Assembly (NCBI GenBank): GCA_963728985.1
Contig: CAVSME010000008.1
Coordinates: 370,428-434,427, forward strand
Length of the DNA stretch: 64,000 nt
Reading direction: 5' to 3'
Origin: DASXAI01 sp963728985
GTDB lineage: Bacteria > Actinomycetota > Acidimicrobiia > Acidimicrobiales > Ilumatobacteraceae
Shown piece after piece: positions 16,500-25,834 of this stretch; the stretch's first letter is position 1; each line of letters opens with the position of its first letter. The notes beneath the pieces are model-generated. The model worked only from the letters and a program-made list of their open reading frames with translations. It did not search any database and was not told where the DNA came from. The translations under genes and the position numbers were made by a program.

Positions 16500-19400
16500 A
16501 TGGAGCGTTCAAGTATCAGTGCTCAGATTGCGGGTTACGTAGCCTCGGCGCGGCGGGCAGCGATGACGAATGACTGGGAGCTGGCGCGATCGCTCGCCGC
16601 TCGAGCCCTTGCCTTCGACCTCGACAATGCCGAGGCCCAAGACATGCTCGACGGGCTCGATCGGTCCACTCGTCCCACGTGGGATGCCGCGGAGCGCCGC
16701 CAGTTGACCGTGCTCTTCTGTGACCTGGAGGGTTCCGTCTCCCTGGCCGAACGCATCGACCCCGAGCCCATGCGCGACATCCTGATGCGCTACCAGGAGC
16801 TGTGCCACGAGATCACGCGGCGCTATGGCGGCTACATCGCCGAGTACCGCGGCGATGGGGTCATCGCGTACTTCGGCTATCCACGCGCGAACGAAGGGGA
16901 CGCGCGCCGCGCCGTGCAGGCGGGACTCGAGATGGCACTGGCGATCCCCACCATCACGTTCGACATCGATGACAAGAACGCCTCCTTGCGCAGCCGGATC
17001 GGCATCGACACCGGCCTCGTCGTCGCGGGTCCCGTCGGCGCCGCCGCTGCTCCCCTGCCGGATGCCGTGACCGGCCTGGTGCCGAACCTCGCGGCGCGCC
17101 TGGAGGGACTCGCTGGAATCGGACGGGTGCTCGTCAGCGACGTGACGGCATCACTCGTCGAGCCGTACTTCGAGCTCGAGTCGCATGGGCCAACGCCGAT
17201 CAAGGGGATCAGCGAGCCGCTGGAAGTGTTCGCCATCGGGGCCGAACGCGCCGCATCGGACCGGCGCACGGCCCTCCGGTATCGCGTCAGCCCGCTCGTC
17301 GGCCGAGACGCAGAGCGAGACACCCTCGCGCACTTGTGGTCCACGTTCATCGCGCCGGACGCGGATGGCGACGGGGCGCCTTCGAGTCACAACGCCAGCG
17401 CCGCCATCGTCGGGCCGGTCGGCGTCGGGAAGACGAGGCTGGCGTGGTCGCTGGCCGACCTTGCTCGTCAGCATGGCGCCGACGTGCTGGAGGCCGAATG
17501 CTCGACGATGCAAATGGGTCGTCATCTCAGCCCCATACGACAGATCCTGACCGCGGCGTTGCCGATCGATCGCGACGCGTCGCCCGACGATCAGAAGCGT
17601 GAGCTCATCGACGCGCTGGATGCGCTCGGGGTAGACCACGGCCACGCGCCGTTCATCGCCGAGCTGCTGGCGCTCAGCCCTGACGTGTACCCGCTGCCGC
17701 CGCTGGACTCCCTGGAAGTCCATCAGCGGATACTTGTGAGCATCGTCGCGCTGCTCGTGGCCCGGGCCGGCCGGCGACCACTGCTGGTCCTGCTCGAAGA
17801 CCTCCAATGGGCGGATGGGGCGACGGCCGAGCTCGTTCAGCGATTGCTCGCTGGTGCTCATCCGCGCCTCTTCCTCGCCGTCACCGCCCGTGACGCGGCC
17901 GCCATTCCGGCTGGGATCGTCCACACGATCGATCTGGGTCCGCTCGACGCGGCGAGCACCACGGTCCTGGTTCGCAGCGTGTTGGGCGAGGACACCGACG
18001 CCGACGACGAGGTCGTCCACTCGATCGTCGAGCGCAGCGGAGGCGTCGCGCTGTTCGCCGTCGAACTCGCCCGGTTCCACCACTTGCCGCGCCCGGCCCC
18101 GACCAGACTGCTCGGAGGCTCAGGCACCGCGATGATGCCGCCCGCCATCGCCGATCTCGTCGCCGGCCAGCTCGACGGGCTGGGGTCCGGCCGGGTGCTG
18201 GCGCAAGCCGCCGCCGTCGTCGGACGGGAGTTCTCCGTTTCGATCGCGCTCGAGTTGACAGACCTCGACGCGGCGGGTGGGGCCGACGCCCTCGCCCGTG
18301 TTCTCGAGGCCGACCTCGTCGAGGACGCCGGGGGCGGTCAGTACCGATTCCGCCATTCGCTGTTCCAGGAAGTGGCCTACGAGACGCTCGCGAGTTCGAC
18401 TCGGCGGCAGTTGCACAACACACTGGCCGATCGCCTGGCGGCGTCGGGCAGCGCGGATCCATCCCTCGTCGCCTTCCACCTCGCCCGCGCCGGCCGCGTG
18501 GCCGACGCCATCGTCTATCACCAGATCGCCGCCTTCACCGCTCAGGAGCGCGTCGGGGCGCACGCCGTGGCGCTGCACGAGCTGGAACGGTCGCTCGAGC
18601 TCCTCGATCAGCTGTCGCCCGAGGAACAGGCTCCCTTGGAGCTGACCACTCGCGTGCTCCGCGGGCTCAGCTTGGTCTACACGGAGAGCTACGCGAGTCC
18701 GTCGGCGGCGGACGACTACCACCGCGCCCTGTCGCTGTGCGAGCAGATGGACTACTCGCCGCTCATCGTGCCTCTCACCGTCGCGGTGTGGTCCTACTAC
18801 ACCGTGAGCGGGGATCTGCTCGCCGCCGGTTCCGTCGTCGACGGGCTCCTTCGCCTGGGCTCGAGCGCGGATGGCGAATTCTTCCGGCCCGAGATCGAGA
18901 CCTGCGCCGCCGTCCAGCGCTTCTATGAAGGGCGCTTCGACGATGCCGCCATCCACTTCGCCGCCGCCGATGCCGGGTTCACGGCGCGCGGCGACGATGC
19001 GGTGAGTCCGGTGTGGAAGCTCCCGAACGATCCCGTGGTGGCGACGTGGTCCATCGGAGCGGCGAACTCGTGGATGATCGGCGACGACTCTGCCGGCGAT
19101 CGCGCCATCGAGCACGCCCTCGCTCGGGCCCGGTCGCTGCCCTTCCCCGTCGGCCCCTTCAGCGAGTGCTTCGCCCTCGTCGGCGCGATGTGGCTCGCCG
19201 AACTGCGCCGGGACCAGACCGCCAGCCTCGCGGCGTCAGCGTCCTTGATCGAGCTGGCGTCGCTGCACGCCTACCCGTTCTGGGCCGCGGTCGGTGGGCT
19301 CCGCGCCGGGATCGCGACCGGCCGCACCGGGGATGCCGCGCTCGCCGCCGAGCAGGTCGCGTCGGCCATTGAGCTCTGGCACGCCCTCGGCGTGAAGGCC

Positions 19401-19820
19401 TACGGACCGTGCAACCTCGCCAACCTGGCGGAGCTGCAGCTGGCCGCCGGCCAAGTGGACCACGCGGCAGCCACCATCGACGAGGCGGTCGCGCTCGCGG
19501 AATCGACCGGCGAGCGGTTCTTCCTGGCCGAAGCGCTCCGGATCCGCGGCGAGATCGCCCTCGCCGCGAACCGCGTCGACGATGCGGTCGCCTCGTTCAC
19601 GGCGGCAGTGGCGCTCGCCCGTCAGCAGGGCGCTCGCCGCTTCCAGATCCGTGCCGCGCTCGCCCTCAGCGCGGCGGTGCCCGCACCGTTGCGGGGTCCC
19701 ACCTGGCCCGACCTCGTGTCCGACGCGCTGACGGCGCTCGCCGACGTCCAAGGACCAGAGTTGGACGCGGCGCGTGCCCTGATGCTCGGCTCCGCTCGTC
19801 CCGAGCTCTCTCGCCCGTGA
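16500..19820 (+). CDS. Cyclase-ATPase-TPR regulator (class III cyclase at the N-terminus)
   Basis: A 1106-residue multidomain protein. Residues about 60-240 are a class III nucleotide cyclase: metal Asp in LFCDLEGS, second metal Asp in YRGDGVIAYFGYP, and transition-state Asn and Arg in VPNLAARLEG, so it looks catalytically competent. Residues about 265-600 are an AAA/STAND-like ATPase with Walker A GPVGVGKT and Walker B LLVLLEDLQWADG. The remaining 500 residues are TPR-like helical repeats. Such proteins are thought to be ligand- or protein-triggered switches. The next gene starts inside its stop codon (GTGA), so the FAD enzyme is translationally coupled to it. Divergent from the acyltransferase. 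The nucleotide made is not certain. Confidence 0.88.
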   Translation: MERSSISAQIAGYVASARRAAMTNDWELARSLAARALAFDLDNAEAQDMLDGLDRSTRPTWDAAERRQLTVLFCDLEGSVSLAERIDPEPMRDILMRYQELCHEITRRYGGYIAEYRGDGVIAYFGYPRANEGDARRAVQAGLEMALAIPTITFDIDDKNASLRSRIGIDTGLVVAGPVGAAAAPLPDAVTGLVPNLAARLEGLAGIGRVLVSDVTASLVEPYFELESHGPTPIKGISEPLEVFAIGAERAASDRRTALRYRVSPLVGRDAERDTLAHLWSTFIAPDADGDGAPSSHNASAAIVGPVGVGKTRLAWSLADLARQHGADVLEAECSTMQMGRHLSPIRQILTAALPIDRDASPDDQKRELIDALDALGVDHGHAPFIAELLALSPDVYPLPPLDSLEVHQRILVSIVALLVARAGRRPLLVLLEDLQWADGATAELVQRLLAGAHPRLFLAVTARDAAAIPAGIVHTIDLGPLDAASTTVLVRSVLGEDTDADDEVVHSIVERSGGVALFAVELARFHHLPRPAPTRLLGGSGTAMMPPAIADLVAGQLDGLGSGRVLAQAAAVVGREFSVSIALELTDLDAAGGADALARVLEADLVEDAGGGQYRFRHSLFQEVAYETLASSTRRQLHNTLADRLAASGSADPSLVAFHLARAGRVADAIVYHQIAAFTAQERVGAHAVALHELERSLELLDQLSPEEQAPLELTTRVLRGLSLVYTESYASPSAADDYHRALSLCEQMDYSPLIVPLTVAVWSYYTVSGDLLAAGSVVDGLLRLGSSADGEFFRPEIETCAAVQRFYEGRFDDAAIHFAAADAGFTARGDDAVSPVWKLPNDPVVATWSIGAANSWMIGDDSAGDRAIEHALARARSLPFPVGPFSECFALVGAMWLAELRRDQTASLAASASLIELASLHAYPFWAAVGGLRAGIATGRTGDAALAAEQVASAIELWHALGVKAYGPCNLANLAELQLAAGQVDHAAATIDEAVALAESTGERFFLAEALRIRGEIALAANRVDDAVASFTAAVALARQQGARRFQIRAALALSAAVPAPLRGPTWPDLVSDALTALADVQGPELDAARALMLGSARPELSRP

Positions 19821-21787
19821 CGGCGGGGCAACGGCGCAAGATCGTCATCCTCGGTGGAGGGATGGCCGGTGTCAGCGCGGCCTGGGCACTCAGTCGACCC
19901 GGCTGGCAGGAGGAGTTCGAAACGATCACCGTCCTCGAGCGCAGTTGGCGTTTGGGCGGCAAAGGGGCGTCGGGCCGCGGGGAGCACGGACGCATCGAAG
20001 AGCATGGACTCCACGTCTGGCTCGGCTACTACGACAACGCGTTCCGGCTGATGCGCGAGGTGTACCAGGAGCTCGACCGACCACGGAGTGATCCGGCCGC
20101 TCCGATCGCGACCTTCGAGGACGCCTTCGTCCGATCCGGCCGGGTTGGCATCGCCGAACCGCTCGGGAACGACGAGTGGAACCCGTGGATGGCCGACTTC
20201 GCCACCGATGACGCTGTGCCCGGCGAGCCCGACGCCGACGCGTCGCCATTGACCCTGGATCGTTTCGTGCGCCGCGGCCTCGCGTTGCTCGCCAGCTTCG
20301 TGTCGTCGTTGGATGGCGGTCCGCGTGCTGACGTCCGACCGGCTCCTGGTCGACGGGCGTTGACTGACACTCGTCATCGCGCTGAATGGGTGACCGAGAT
20401 GGCGACGACCGACCTCTTGCGGCGATTCGGCGGCCCGGTCGCCGTCGATCGCCTTCGTCAGTCGGCCACCAGCCCACCCCTCGCCGATCCGCGCTGGCGA
20501 CGGTCGGTACCGCTCGTCGATCTCATTGCCACCAGCCTGATCGGCGTCTGGCGCGACCGGCTGCTCGACGACCCTCGCGGCCTCGCCGCCGCCAACGACG
20601 AGGACTTCCGCGCCTGGATGCGGCGCCACGGTGCCGCCGAAGACACGCTGCGGTCGCCGCTCGTCAATGGGCTCTACGACCTCGTGTTCGGCTATCGAGA
20701 CGGTGACCCCGCTCAGCCTGCGTTCGCGGCGGGGACCGGGCTCATGCTCTCGGCCAAGATGTTCTTCGAATACCGCGGCTCGGTGTTCTGGAAGATGACC
20801 ACGGGGATGGGCGACGCGGTGTTCGCGCCGCTCTACCAGGCGCTCGTAGCGCGCGGGGTCGGCTTCCGCTTCTCCACCGACGTACGCGCCCTGCATCTCG
20901 ACGACGAGCGACGGGGCATCGGCGCGGTGACGATCAGCACACCGGTCGAGCCGGTCGGGACCGACGCCCCGTACCAACCGCTGATCCGGGTGAAGGGTTT
21001 GCCCTGTTGGCCGTCGGCGCCGCGGCGAACGCCGCCGGATGTCGCGCCGACCACGCTCGTTCGCGGGCACGACTTCGACGTGCTCGTCTTCGCCCTGCCC
21101 GCTGGTGTGGTGCCCGATGTCTGCCCCGAGTTGATCGACGTCAGCCGCCGCTGGCGCAACGTCGCTCGCCACCTGGGCACGGTCGCCACCCAGTCGGCGC
21201 AGCTGTGGCTGAACGAAGATGAGCGGGCGCTGCGCTCGTCCGTGGCCGACGCCACCATGGCCGGGCTGGGTCACCCGCTCGACACCTATGCCGACATGTC
21301 GCAGGTGCTCCCCAGCGAAGACTGGCCCGTCGATCGCCAACCGAGGGCGGTGGCCTACTTCTGCAGCGCCATGAAGACCGATGCCGATCGCTCGCCATCG
21401 GAGCAGGTCCGCGCCGACCTTGCCGATCTCCTCGAGCAGCGGATCCGCCACATCTGGCCCGGCGCCATGGCGGACGACGGCTCGTTCCGATGGAGCGCCC
21501 TCGTCGCGCCCGATGGACAGGAAGGACCGGACCGCCTCGACCATCAGTTCTGGCAGGCCAACGTCGATCCGTCGGATCGGTACGTCCAGTCCTTGCCGAT
21601 GAGCGACCGCTACCGGCTGGCGGCCGACGAGAGTGGCTTGGATGGGCTCGTGCTTGCCGGCGACTGGACGCACAACGGTCTCGACGCCGGCTGCATCGAG
21701 GCCGCGGTGCGGTCGGCGTTCCAGGCCGCCAACGTCGTGCTGGGCCGGCCCCTCGACGAAGGCGTCGCCGGCTTCTACCTCGTCTGA
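19817..21787 (+). CDS. Amine-oxidase/phytoene-desaturase-like FAD oxidoreductase
   Basis: A 656-residue flavoprotein. The N-terminal Rossmann motif is VILGGGMAGVSAAWAL, followed by ITVLERSWRLGGKG, the usual second FAD contact. HGLHVWLGYYDNAFRLMREV and later MFFEYRGSVFWKMTTGMGDA resemble carotenoid desaturase and hydroxysqualene-dehydroxylase-type enzymes. The C-terminal FAD motif is LVLAGDWTHNGLDAGCIEAA. At 656 residues it is larger than most desaturases (about 500). Start GTG at 19817 overlaps the regulator stop. It ends 3 bases before the convergent polyprenyl diphosphate synthase, suggesting that both act on an isoprenoid. The substrate is inference. Confidence 0.8.
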   Translation: MTAGQRRKIVILGGGMAGVSAAWALSRPGWQEEFETITVLERSWRLGGKGASGRGEHGRIEEHGLHVWLGYYDNAFRLMREVYQELDRPRSDPAAPIATFEDAFVRSGRVGIAEPLGNDEWNPWMADFATDDAVPGEPDADASPLTLDRFVRRGLALLASFVSSLDGGPRADVRPAPGRRALTDTRHRAEWVTEMATTDLLRRFGGPVAVDRLRQSATSPPLADPRWRRSVPLVDLIATSLIGVWRDRLLDDPRGLAAANDEDFRAWMRRHGAAEDTLRSPLVNGLYDLVFGYRDGDPAQPAFAAGTGLMLSAKMFFEYRGSVFWKMTTGMGDAVFAPLYQALVARGVGFRFSTDVRALHLDDERRGIGAVTISTPVEPVGTDAPYQPLIRVKGLPCWPSAPRRTPPDVAPTTLVRGHDFDVLVFALPAGVVPDVCPELIDVSRRWRNVARHLGTVATQSAQLWLNEDERALRSSVADATMAGLGHPLDTYADMSQVLPSEDWPVDRQPRAVAYFCSAMKTDADRSPSEQVRADLADLLEQRIRHIWPGAMADDGSFRWSALVAPDGQEGPDRLDHQFWQANVDPSDRYVQSLPMSDRYRLAADESGLDGLVLAGDWTHNGLDAGCIEAAVRSAFQAANVVLGRPLDEGVAGFYLV

Positions 21788-21790
21788 CGG

Positions 21791-22822
21791 TCAGGACGAC
21801 CGTTCGATCACGAAGTCCACGAGGGCGGCGAGGAAGTCGACGTCGCCATTGGGCGCCACGCCCGAGAACGCGCGATCGAACGAATCCCGTGCTGCCTCTG
21901 CGATTCCCTTGGCGAACTCCCGGGCGAAGTCGATGGATTCGTACCGCACCAGCAGCGAATGCACCCACGCGACCCCGTCCGTGGATCGCGCTTCGCGCCC
22001 CATTCCCAGGAAGCGAACCAGTTCCCCTCGTTCGGCGCCGGTGCACGCGGCGAGGAGGTGGATGACGGGAAGTGTGCGCTTGCCCTCGTAGAGGTCGCCC
22101 CACACGTCCTTCCCATATTCAGGCGGTGGAGCCACGAGATCCAGCACGTCGTCCTGGACTTGGAATGCCGCGCCCAGGTGGAAGCCGAACTGCGTGAGCG
22201 CCGCCAGGTCGGCCCGCCCTCGGGTGGCCACGAGCGCACCCACCCGCAGCGGATGGATGGTCGTGTAGCAGCACGTCTTGCGCAGGACCATCCCGAGGTA
22301 GTCATCGGCGGTGAGGTCGCAGATGTTGTCGCGGCGCCAGCCGAGATCCAAGGCCTGGCCCTCGACGGTGGTGGCGATGGTGTGGTGGAACTCCCGCAAC
22401 AGCCGGCTGGCCATGGCCGAGCCCAGCCGGCGGTCGGCATCAAGGAGCGGCTCGAAGCTCAGGATGGCCAACGCGTCGCCCACGTTGATGGCCAGCGGGA
22501 GGCCGATCTCGGCATGCAACGCGGTCTGCCCGCGACGCCGGTGCGATCCATCCTGGACGTCGTCGTGCACGAGGAAGGCGTTGTGGGCCAGCTCGATGGC
22601 GACCGCCGGTCCGATGCTCAACTCGAGGTCGGCGCCGAAGGCCGAGCTCGTCGCCAAGCAGATGCTCGGGCGGAGGGCCTTCCCCTCACGCATGACGGAC
22701 CGAGGCAGGAGGTCGTAGAGGTAGCTCGGCGGCTCGGCCGATGGCAGGTAGGTCTCCAGCTCGGCGGCAACGATGCCGCCGTAGCGTACGAGATGATCGG
22801 CCACGGTGGCCGATGCCGTCAT
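21791..22822 (-). CDS. Polyprenyl diphosphate synthase (GGPP-synthase-like)
   Basis: A 343-residue trans-isoprenyl diphosphate synthase. The first Asp-rich motif is HDDVQDGSHRRRG with DDxxD, the second is QVQDDVLDLV, and GKALRP is present for pyrophosphate binding. Length and motifs fit a short-chain (C15 to C25) enzyme; chain length cannot be fixed by eye. Start ATG at 22822 overlaps the TGA of the upstream gene (ATGA), so it is coupled to the helical-beta protein at 22819 and to the subtilase before it. It should supply the isoprenoid precursor for this island. A longer frame begins further upstream, but the coupled start is preferred. Confidence 0.88.
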   Translation of the reverse strand: MTASATVADHLVRYGGIVAAELETYLPSAEPPSYLYDLLPRSVMREGKALRPSICLATSSAFGADLELSIGPAVAIELAHNAFLVHDDVQDGSHRRRGQTALHAEIGLPLAINVGDALAILSFEPLLDADRRLGSAMASRLLREFHHTIATTVEGQALDLGWRRDNICDLTADDYLGMVLRKTCCYTTIHPLRVGALVATRGRADLAALTQFGFHLGAAFQVQDDVLDLVAPPPEYGKDVWGDLYEGKRTLPVIHLLAACTGAERGELVRFLGMGREARSTDGVAWVHSLLVRYESIDFAREFAKGIAEAARDSFDRAFSGVAPNGDVDFLAALVDFVIERSS

Positions 22823-23457
22823 CGATCCGATTCCACCGGAAGTTCGAGCCGGACGCACCCCAATGCGTGGGGCAGTTCCGTACACAGGAGATGACCGACA
22901 TATGACCCCGGCAACGCGTCAGGCGGGACATCGATCACGAGGCGCACCGGCATCGACGTACCTCGCGCGATCTGATCGAAGTCGTCAGGGATGCACCGGA
23001 TCCGTTCACCGTCGACCGTGGCGCCGCGTGGGTGCATCAACGCCGTGACCCAGAATCGGCCGGCGGACACGTCCGACGGCACGACTACCGTCGCCATCGC
23101 CGTGGCCGTCTGGCCGGGTTCGGCTACGCAGACGACGTCGCTGGCGGGCACCGGCGGGATCCTGCTGGCCAGTGCCGCCTCGACGTAGTCGACGAGCGGA
23201 CCGACCATCCCCCGGACGACGCTGGCGACACCATCGGCCAGCTGATCACCCCTCGCCAGCAGGTCACGGACGAAGGCACTCGGCGGGGTCGACGGGGAAG
23301 CGGCGTCGTCGTAGAGATAGGGCAGGATCGACGTGGCCACGTCGGTCGCCACTCGGAATCCGAGCGCCTGCGCCTGCCTGACGTCCTCGGCCAGCCGGCG
23401 AGGATCGCCGCCGAGCCTGGTATCGCCATTGCTCGATGCTGATGACGAGCCCGACAC
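22819..23457 (-). CDS. Helical-plus-beta-sandwich protein, paralogue of the 13119-13676 product
   Basis: A 212-residue soluble protein. The first 105 residues are helical (RRLAEDVRQAQALGFRVATD, RDLLARGDQLADGVASVVRG). Residues 110-212 form a beta domain: ATAMATVVVPSDVSAGRFWV, then MPVRLVIDVPPDALPGSYVG and LRLELPVE-type closing strands. The same two-domain plan and closing pattern occur in the 13119-13676 product, so the island carries two relatives in different operons. The start is the GTG at 23457, 9 bases after the subtilase stop; the end overlaps the polyprenyl synthase start. No family is recognised. It could be a structural or scaffolding partner (speculation). Confidence 0.75.
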   Translation of the reverse strand: MSGSSSASSNGDTRLGGDPRRLAEDVRQAQALGFRVATDVATSILPYLYDDAASPSTPPSAFVRDLLARGDQLADGVASVVRGMVGPLVDYVEAALASRIPPVPASDVVCVAEPGQTATAMATVVVPSDVSAGRFWVTALMHPRGATVDGERIRCIPDDFDQIARGTSMPVRLVIDVPPDALPGSYVGHLLCTELPHALGCVRLELPVESDR

Positions 23458-23466
23458 GCGCCAACC

Positions 23467-25275
23467 CTACTGGTGTGGGCCGACAGCCTTGTCGGCGTCC
23501 AGACGCCCACAGCCCCAGGCATTGTTCGGTACCGGCCCGGTGCCGGCATCGCGACGAGCGCTGGCGGCGAGGCGTTCGATGATCTGGTTTTGCCTCAACT
23601 TGGGCTCGGCGGCGAGCATGAGCGCGATCGTGCCGGCGACGTGCGGGGCCGCCATCGACGTGCCCGACTTGCTCTGGTACTGCATCGGCCCGGCCCCGGC
23701 CATCGCCGACATGATCTTCTGGCCCGGCGCGGCGAGGGTCGGCGCCATCCGCCCGTCGCGCGTCGGCCCCCGGCTCGATCCTGTGGAGAGCTCGCCGACA
23801 TGGTCGCCCTTCGTGATGTACGACCCGACACTGATCACCCGCTTCGCGGTCCCCGGTTCCGAGATGGTGCTGTCGAGACTGCACGTCGGGCCCTTGAACG
23901 TCGGGACAGCGTCTCCGCGTTCGATCCAGGCATGCCAGTGGCAGTCACCGGCCTGCCGTGCGGTGAGGGTGAGCGTCCACTCGCCCGGGTCGATGTTCGG
24001 AGCGGTTCCGGGCAGCAACTGGACGTAGATGCGGTTGTCGCCGTTGCCCTGATAGTTCACGACCGAGTCGACGTAGACCTTGCTGTTGGCCAGCGCGCGC
24101 GTCTCCTTGCTCTTCGGCGGGAACGGGGCGCTGATCGTGCCATGCGGCGGAGTGATGCGCAGTTCCATCTCGCCAGGACCGGGGTACCAGATGTCGACGG
24201 TGTCCGGTGTCGCGTCGAGGTCCGGCACGACGACGGTGATGGTCTGAGACCTGCCGGCGGCCACCCTGCCGGTGGCATGCCGGGCCGCCGCCGCATCGTT
24301 GCCGGCGGACTTGACCACCGACCGGCCGGGCTTGCTCAGGAAGTTGTCGATGCCCCGCTCGAGAAGGGATGTCCCATCGTGCGGGCCGAGATCATTGCCC
24401 TGGCTCATGTTGACCACGACCGGCCGCCCCAACTCCTTGGCCACGGTGAAGATGTACTGGAGCGCGGCGAGGTAGTCGTCCGATCGGCCGAATGACTGGC
24501 CGGCCGCCGGCGCGCGACGGGCCACGACGATGATGTCGGCCGCCGGTGCGACCCCCACGAATGGAGAGGCCTTCCCATTGTTCCCGGCCGTGAAGCCGTT
24601 GCCGGCGGCGATGCCGGCGACGTGCGTGCCGTGGCCTTGCCCGTCGTTGTCCACGTGGCGAACAGTCGTCGGGCCGGGAGCCGAGAGCGCAGCGTCGATC
24701 TCCTGCTGCTTGTACTCGACGCCGAACCCGAACGGCGGGGGCACGACCTCGCCCGCCTTCGCGATCAGGTTCTGATCCCAGATCCGAAGGATGCGGGACC
24801 GACCCTGACCGTCCCGGAAGCAGCAGTGACGCCAGTCGATCCCGGTATCGATGATGCCGACGATGGCACCGGCGCCCAGACGGGTGGGCGGACCGGTGTG
24901 CACCATGTCCGCTCGGATCTCGGGCACGCTGACGTCGAGCTCGTTGTGGAGCGGCATCGGCGCCTCGACGAGCACGACGCCGGCGACTGCGTCGAGTGCC
25001 TCCAGGGAGGCGACCGGGATCTCTCCAGTGATGACGTCGTCCGCCCGCACTCGGATCGTCAGGCCGGCCGCTTCCAGATCGGCGACATTCACACCCCGAT
25101 CGACCCGCACCAGCACGCCCGTGGTGCGAACGCCGGCGGCGTCGGCTTGCAACGCGAAGCGACCGGTGCTTTCGAGCGGGTCCAGGCCGGCCGGATCCGC
25201 CGCGTGCACGTCAGCGAGGAACTTCAACCTCGAATCGAGCATCCCTGGCCCCCAGTCCTTCGTGGCGATCGACAC
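23467..25275 (-). CDS. Subtilase (S8) peptidase without signal peptide
   Basis: A 602-residue serine peptidase. The catalytic triad is Asp143 in IIDTGID, His215 in GQGHGTHVAG, and Ser in SGTSMAAPHVAG near residue 535. Residues about 50-110 look like an inhibitor-type prodomain (VLVRVDRGVNVADLEAAGLT). An inserted beta domain of about 120 residues lies between the oxyanion region and the catalytic Ser (from TITVVVPDLDATPDTVDIWY). No signal peptide or membrane anchor is visible, so it is probably cytoplasmic or exported in an unusual way. It leads the run with the helical-beta protein and the polyprenyl synthase. Why a protease belongs in an isoprenoid-type operon is unclear; processing of a partner is possible. 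Confidence 0.88.
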   Translation of the reverse strand: MSIATKDWGPGMLDSRLKFLADVHAADPAGLDPLESTGRFALQADAAGVRTTGVLVRVDRGVNVADLEAAGLTIRVRADDVITGEIPVASLEALDAVAGVVLVEAPMPLHNELDVSVPEIRADMVHTGPPTRLGAGAIVGIIDTGIDWRHCCFRDGQGRSRILRIWDQNLIAKAGEVVPPPFGFGVEYKQQEIDAALSAPGPTTVRHVDNDGQGHGTHVAGIAAGNGFTAGNNGKASPFVGVAPAADIIVVARRAPAAGQSFGRSDDYLAALQYIFTVAKELGRPVVVNMSQGNDLGPHDGTSLLERGIDNFLSKPGRSVVKSAGNDAAAARHATGRVAAGRSQTITVVVPDLDATPDTVDIWYPGPGEMELRITPPHGTISAPFPPKSKETRALANSKVYVDSVVNYQGNGDNRIYVQLLPGTAPNIDPGEWTLTLTARQAGDCHWHAWIERGDAVPTFKGPTCSLDSTISEPGTAKRVISVGSYITKGDHVGELSTGSSRGPTRDGRMAPTLAAPGQKIMSAMAGAGPMQYQSKSGTSMAAPHVAGTIALMLAAEPKLRQNQIIERLAASARRDAGTGPVPNNAWGCGRLDADKAVGPHQ

Positions 25276-25326
25276 CTGGAAGAGCGAGTGTCCGCCCTAC
25301 CAGATACACCGCTGGGGACGAGCTGA

Positions 25327-25749
25327 TCAACGAAGACGCTCGAGGTCGGCGACGGGCGGGAGACCACGGCCGTCGCGCCCGGCGAGGACCTTGGCCACGT
25401 TGCCCGCTCGCACGACGTGGTCGATGCCGGCGCGGGTGAAGAACTGGGCGTTGCTCCAGACGAGACAGGGCCAGGGCTCGGGCCCGATCCACATCGGCTG
25501 CCCGAAATCCCAGAAGGTCACGGCGGCGGGTTCGAACTCCACGCGGACCGGGACGTAGCCGGCCAGCCAGCCGGACGCATCGTTCGCCTTCCCGCCGAGC
25601 ACCAGCGCCTCTGTCCTCACGCCGTACACGCAACTGTCGCCGCCCGACAGGTGCAGCGCGAGGTCGAAGCCGTCGAACGCCTCCGAACGACCGCTACTGA
25701 CAGGATGCAACCCCAGGACGTCGAACCGTGCGACCGCAGGCGGGGGCAT
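25327..25749 (-). CDS. Hypothetical protein (140 aa)
   Basis: A small soluble protein. The chosen ATG at 25749 gives MPPPAVARFDVLGLHPVSSG, then acidic and aromatic-rich strands (PVRVEFEPAAVTFWDFGQPM, WPCLVWSNAQFF) and a C-terminal helix (IDHVVRAGNVAKVLAGRDGR). No signal peptide and no known domain. The frame is open for another 60 codons upstream, but those cross the intergenic space towards the divergent amidohydrolase. It follows the direction of the subtilase operon, with a 51-base gap between its stop and the subtilase start, and could be its first gene. Confidence 0.55.
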   Translation of the reverse strand: MPPPAVARFDVLGLHPVSSGRSEAFDGFDLALHLSGGDSCVYGVRTEALVLGGKANDASGWLAGYVPVRVEFEPAAVTFWDFGQPMWIGPEPWPCLVWSNAQFFTRAGIDHVVRAGNVAKVLAGRDGRGLPPVADLERLR

Positions 25750-25834
25750 GTGTTCGCCACGGTACCTGCCGGAATGGTCCTCGACGCGGCACCGCGAGCA
25801 GAATGAGACGTGAACGAACGGACTCCGAGGAGGC

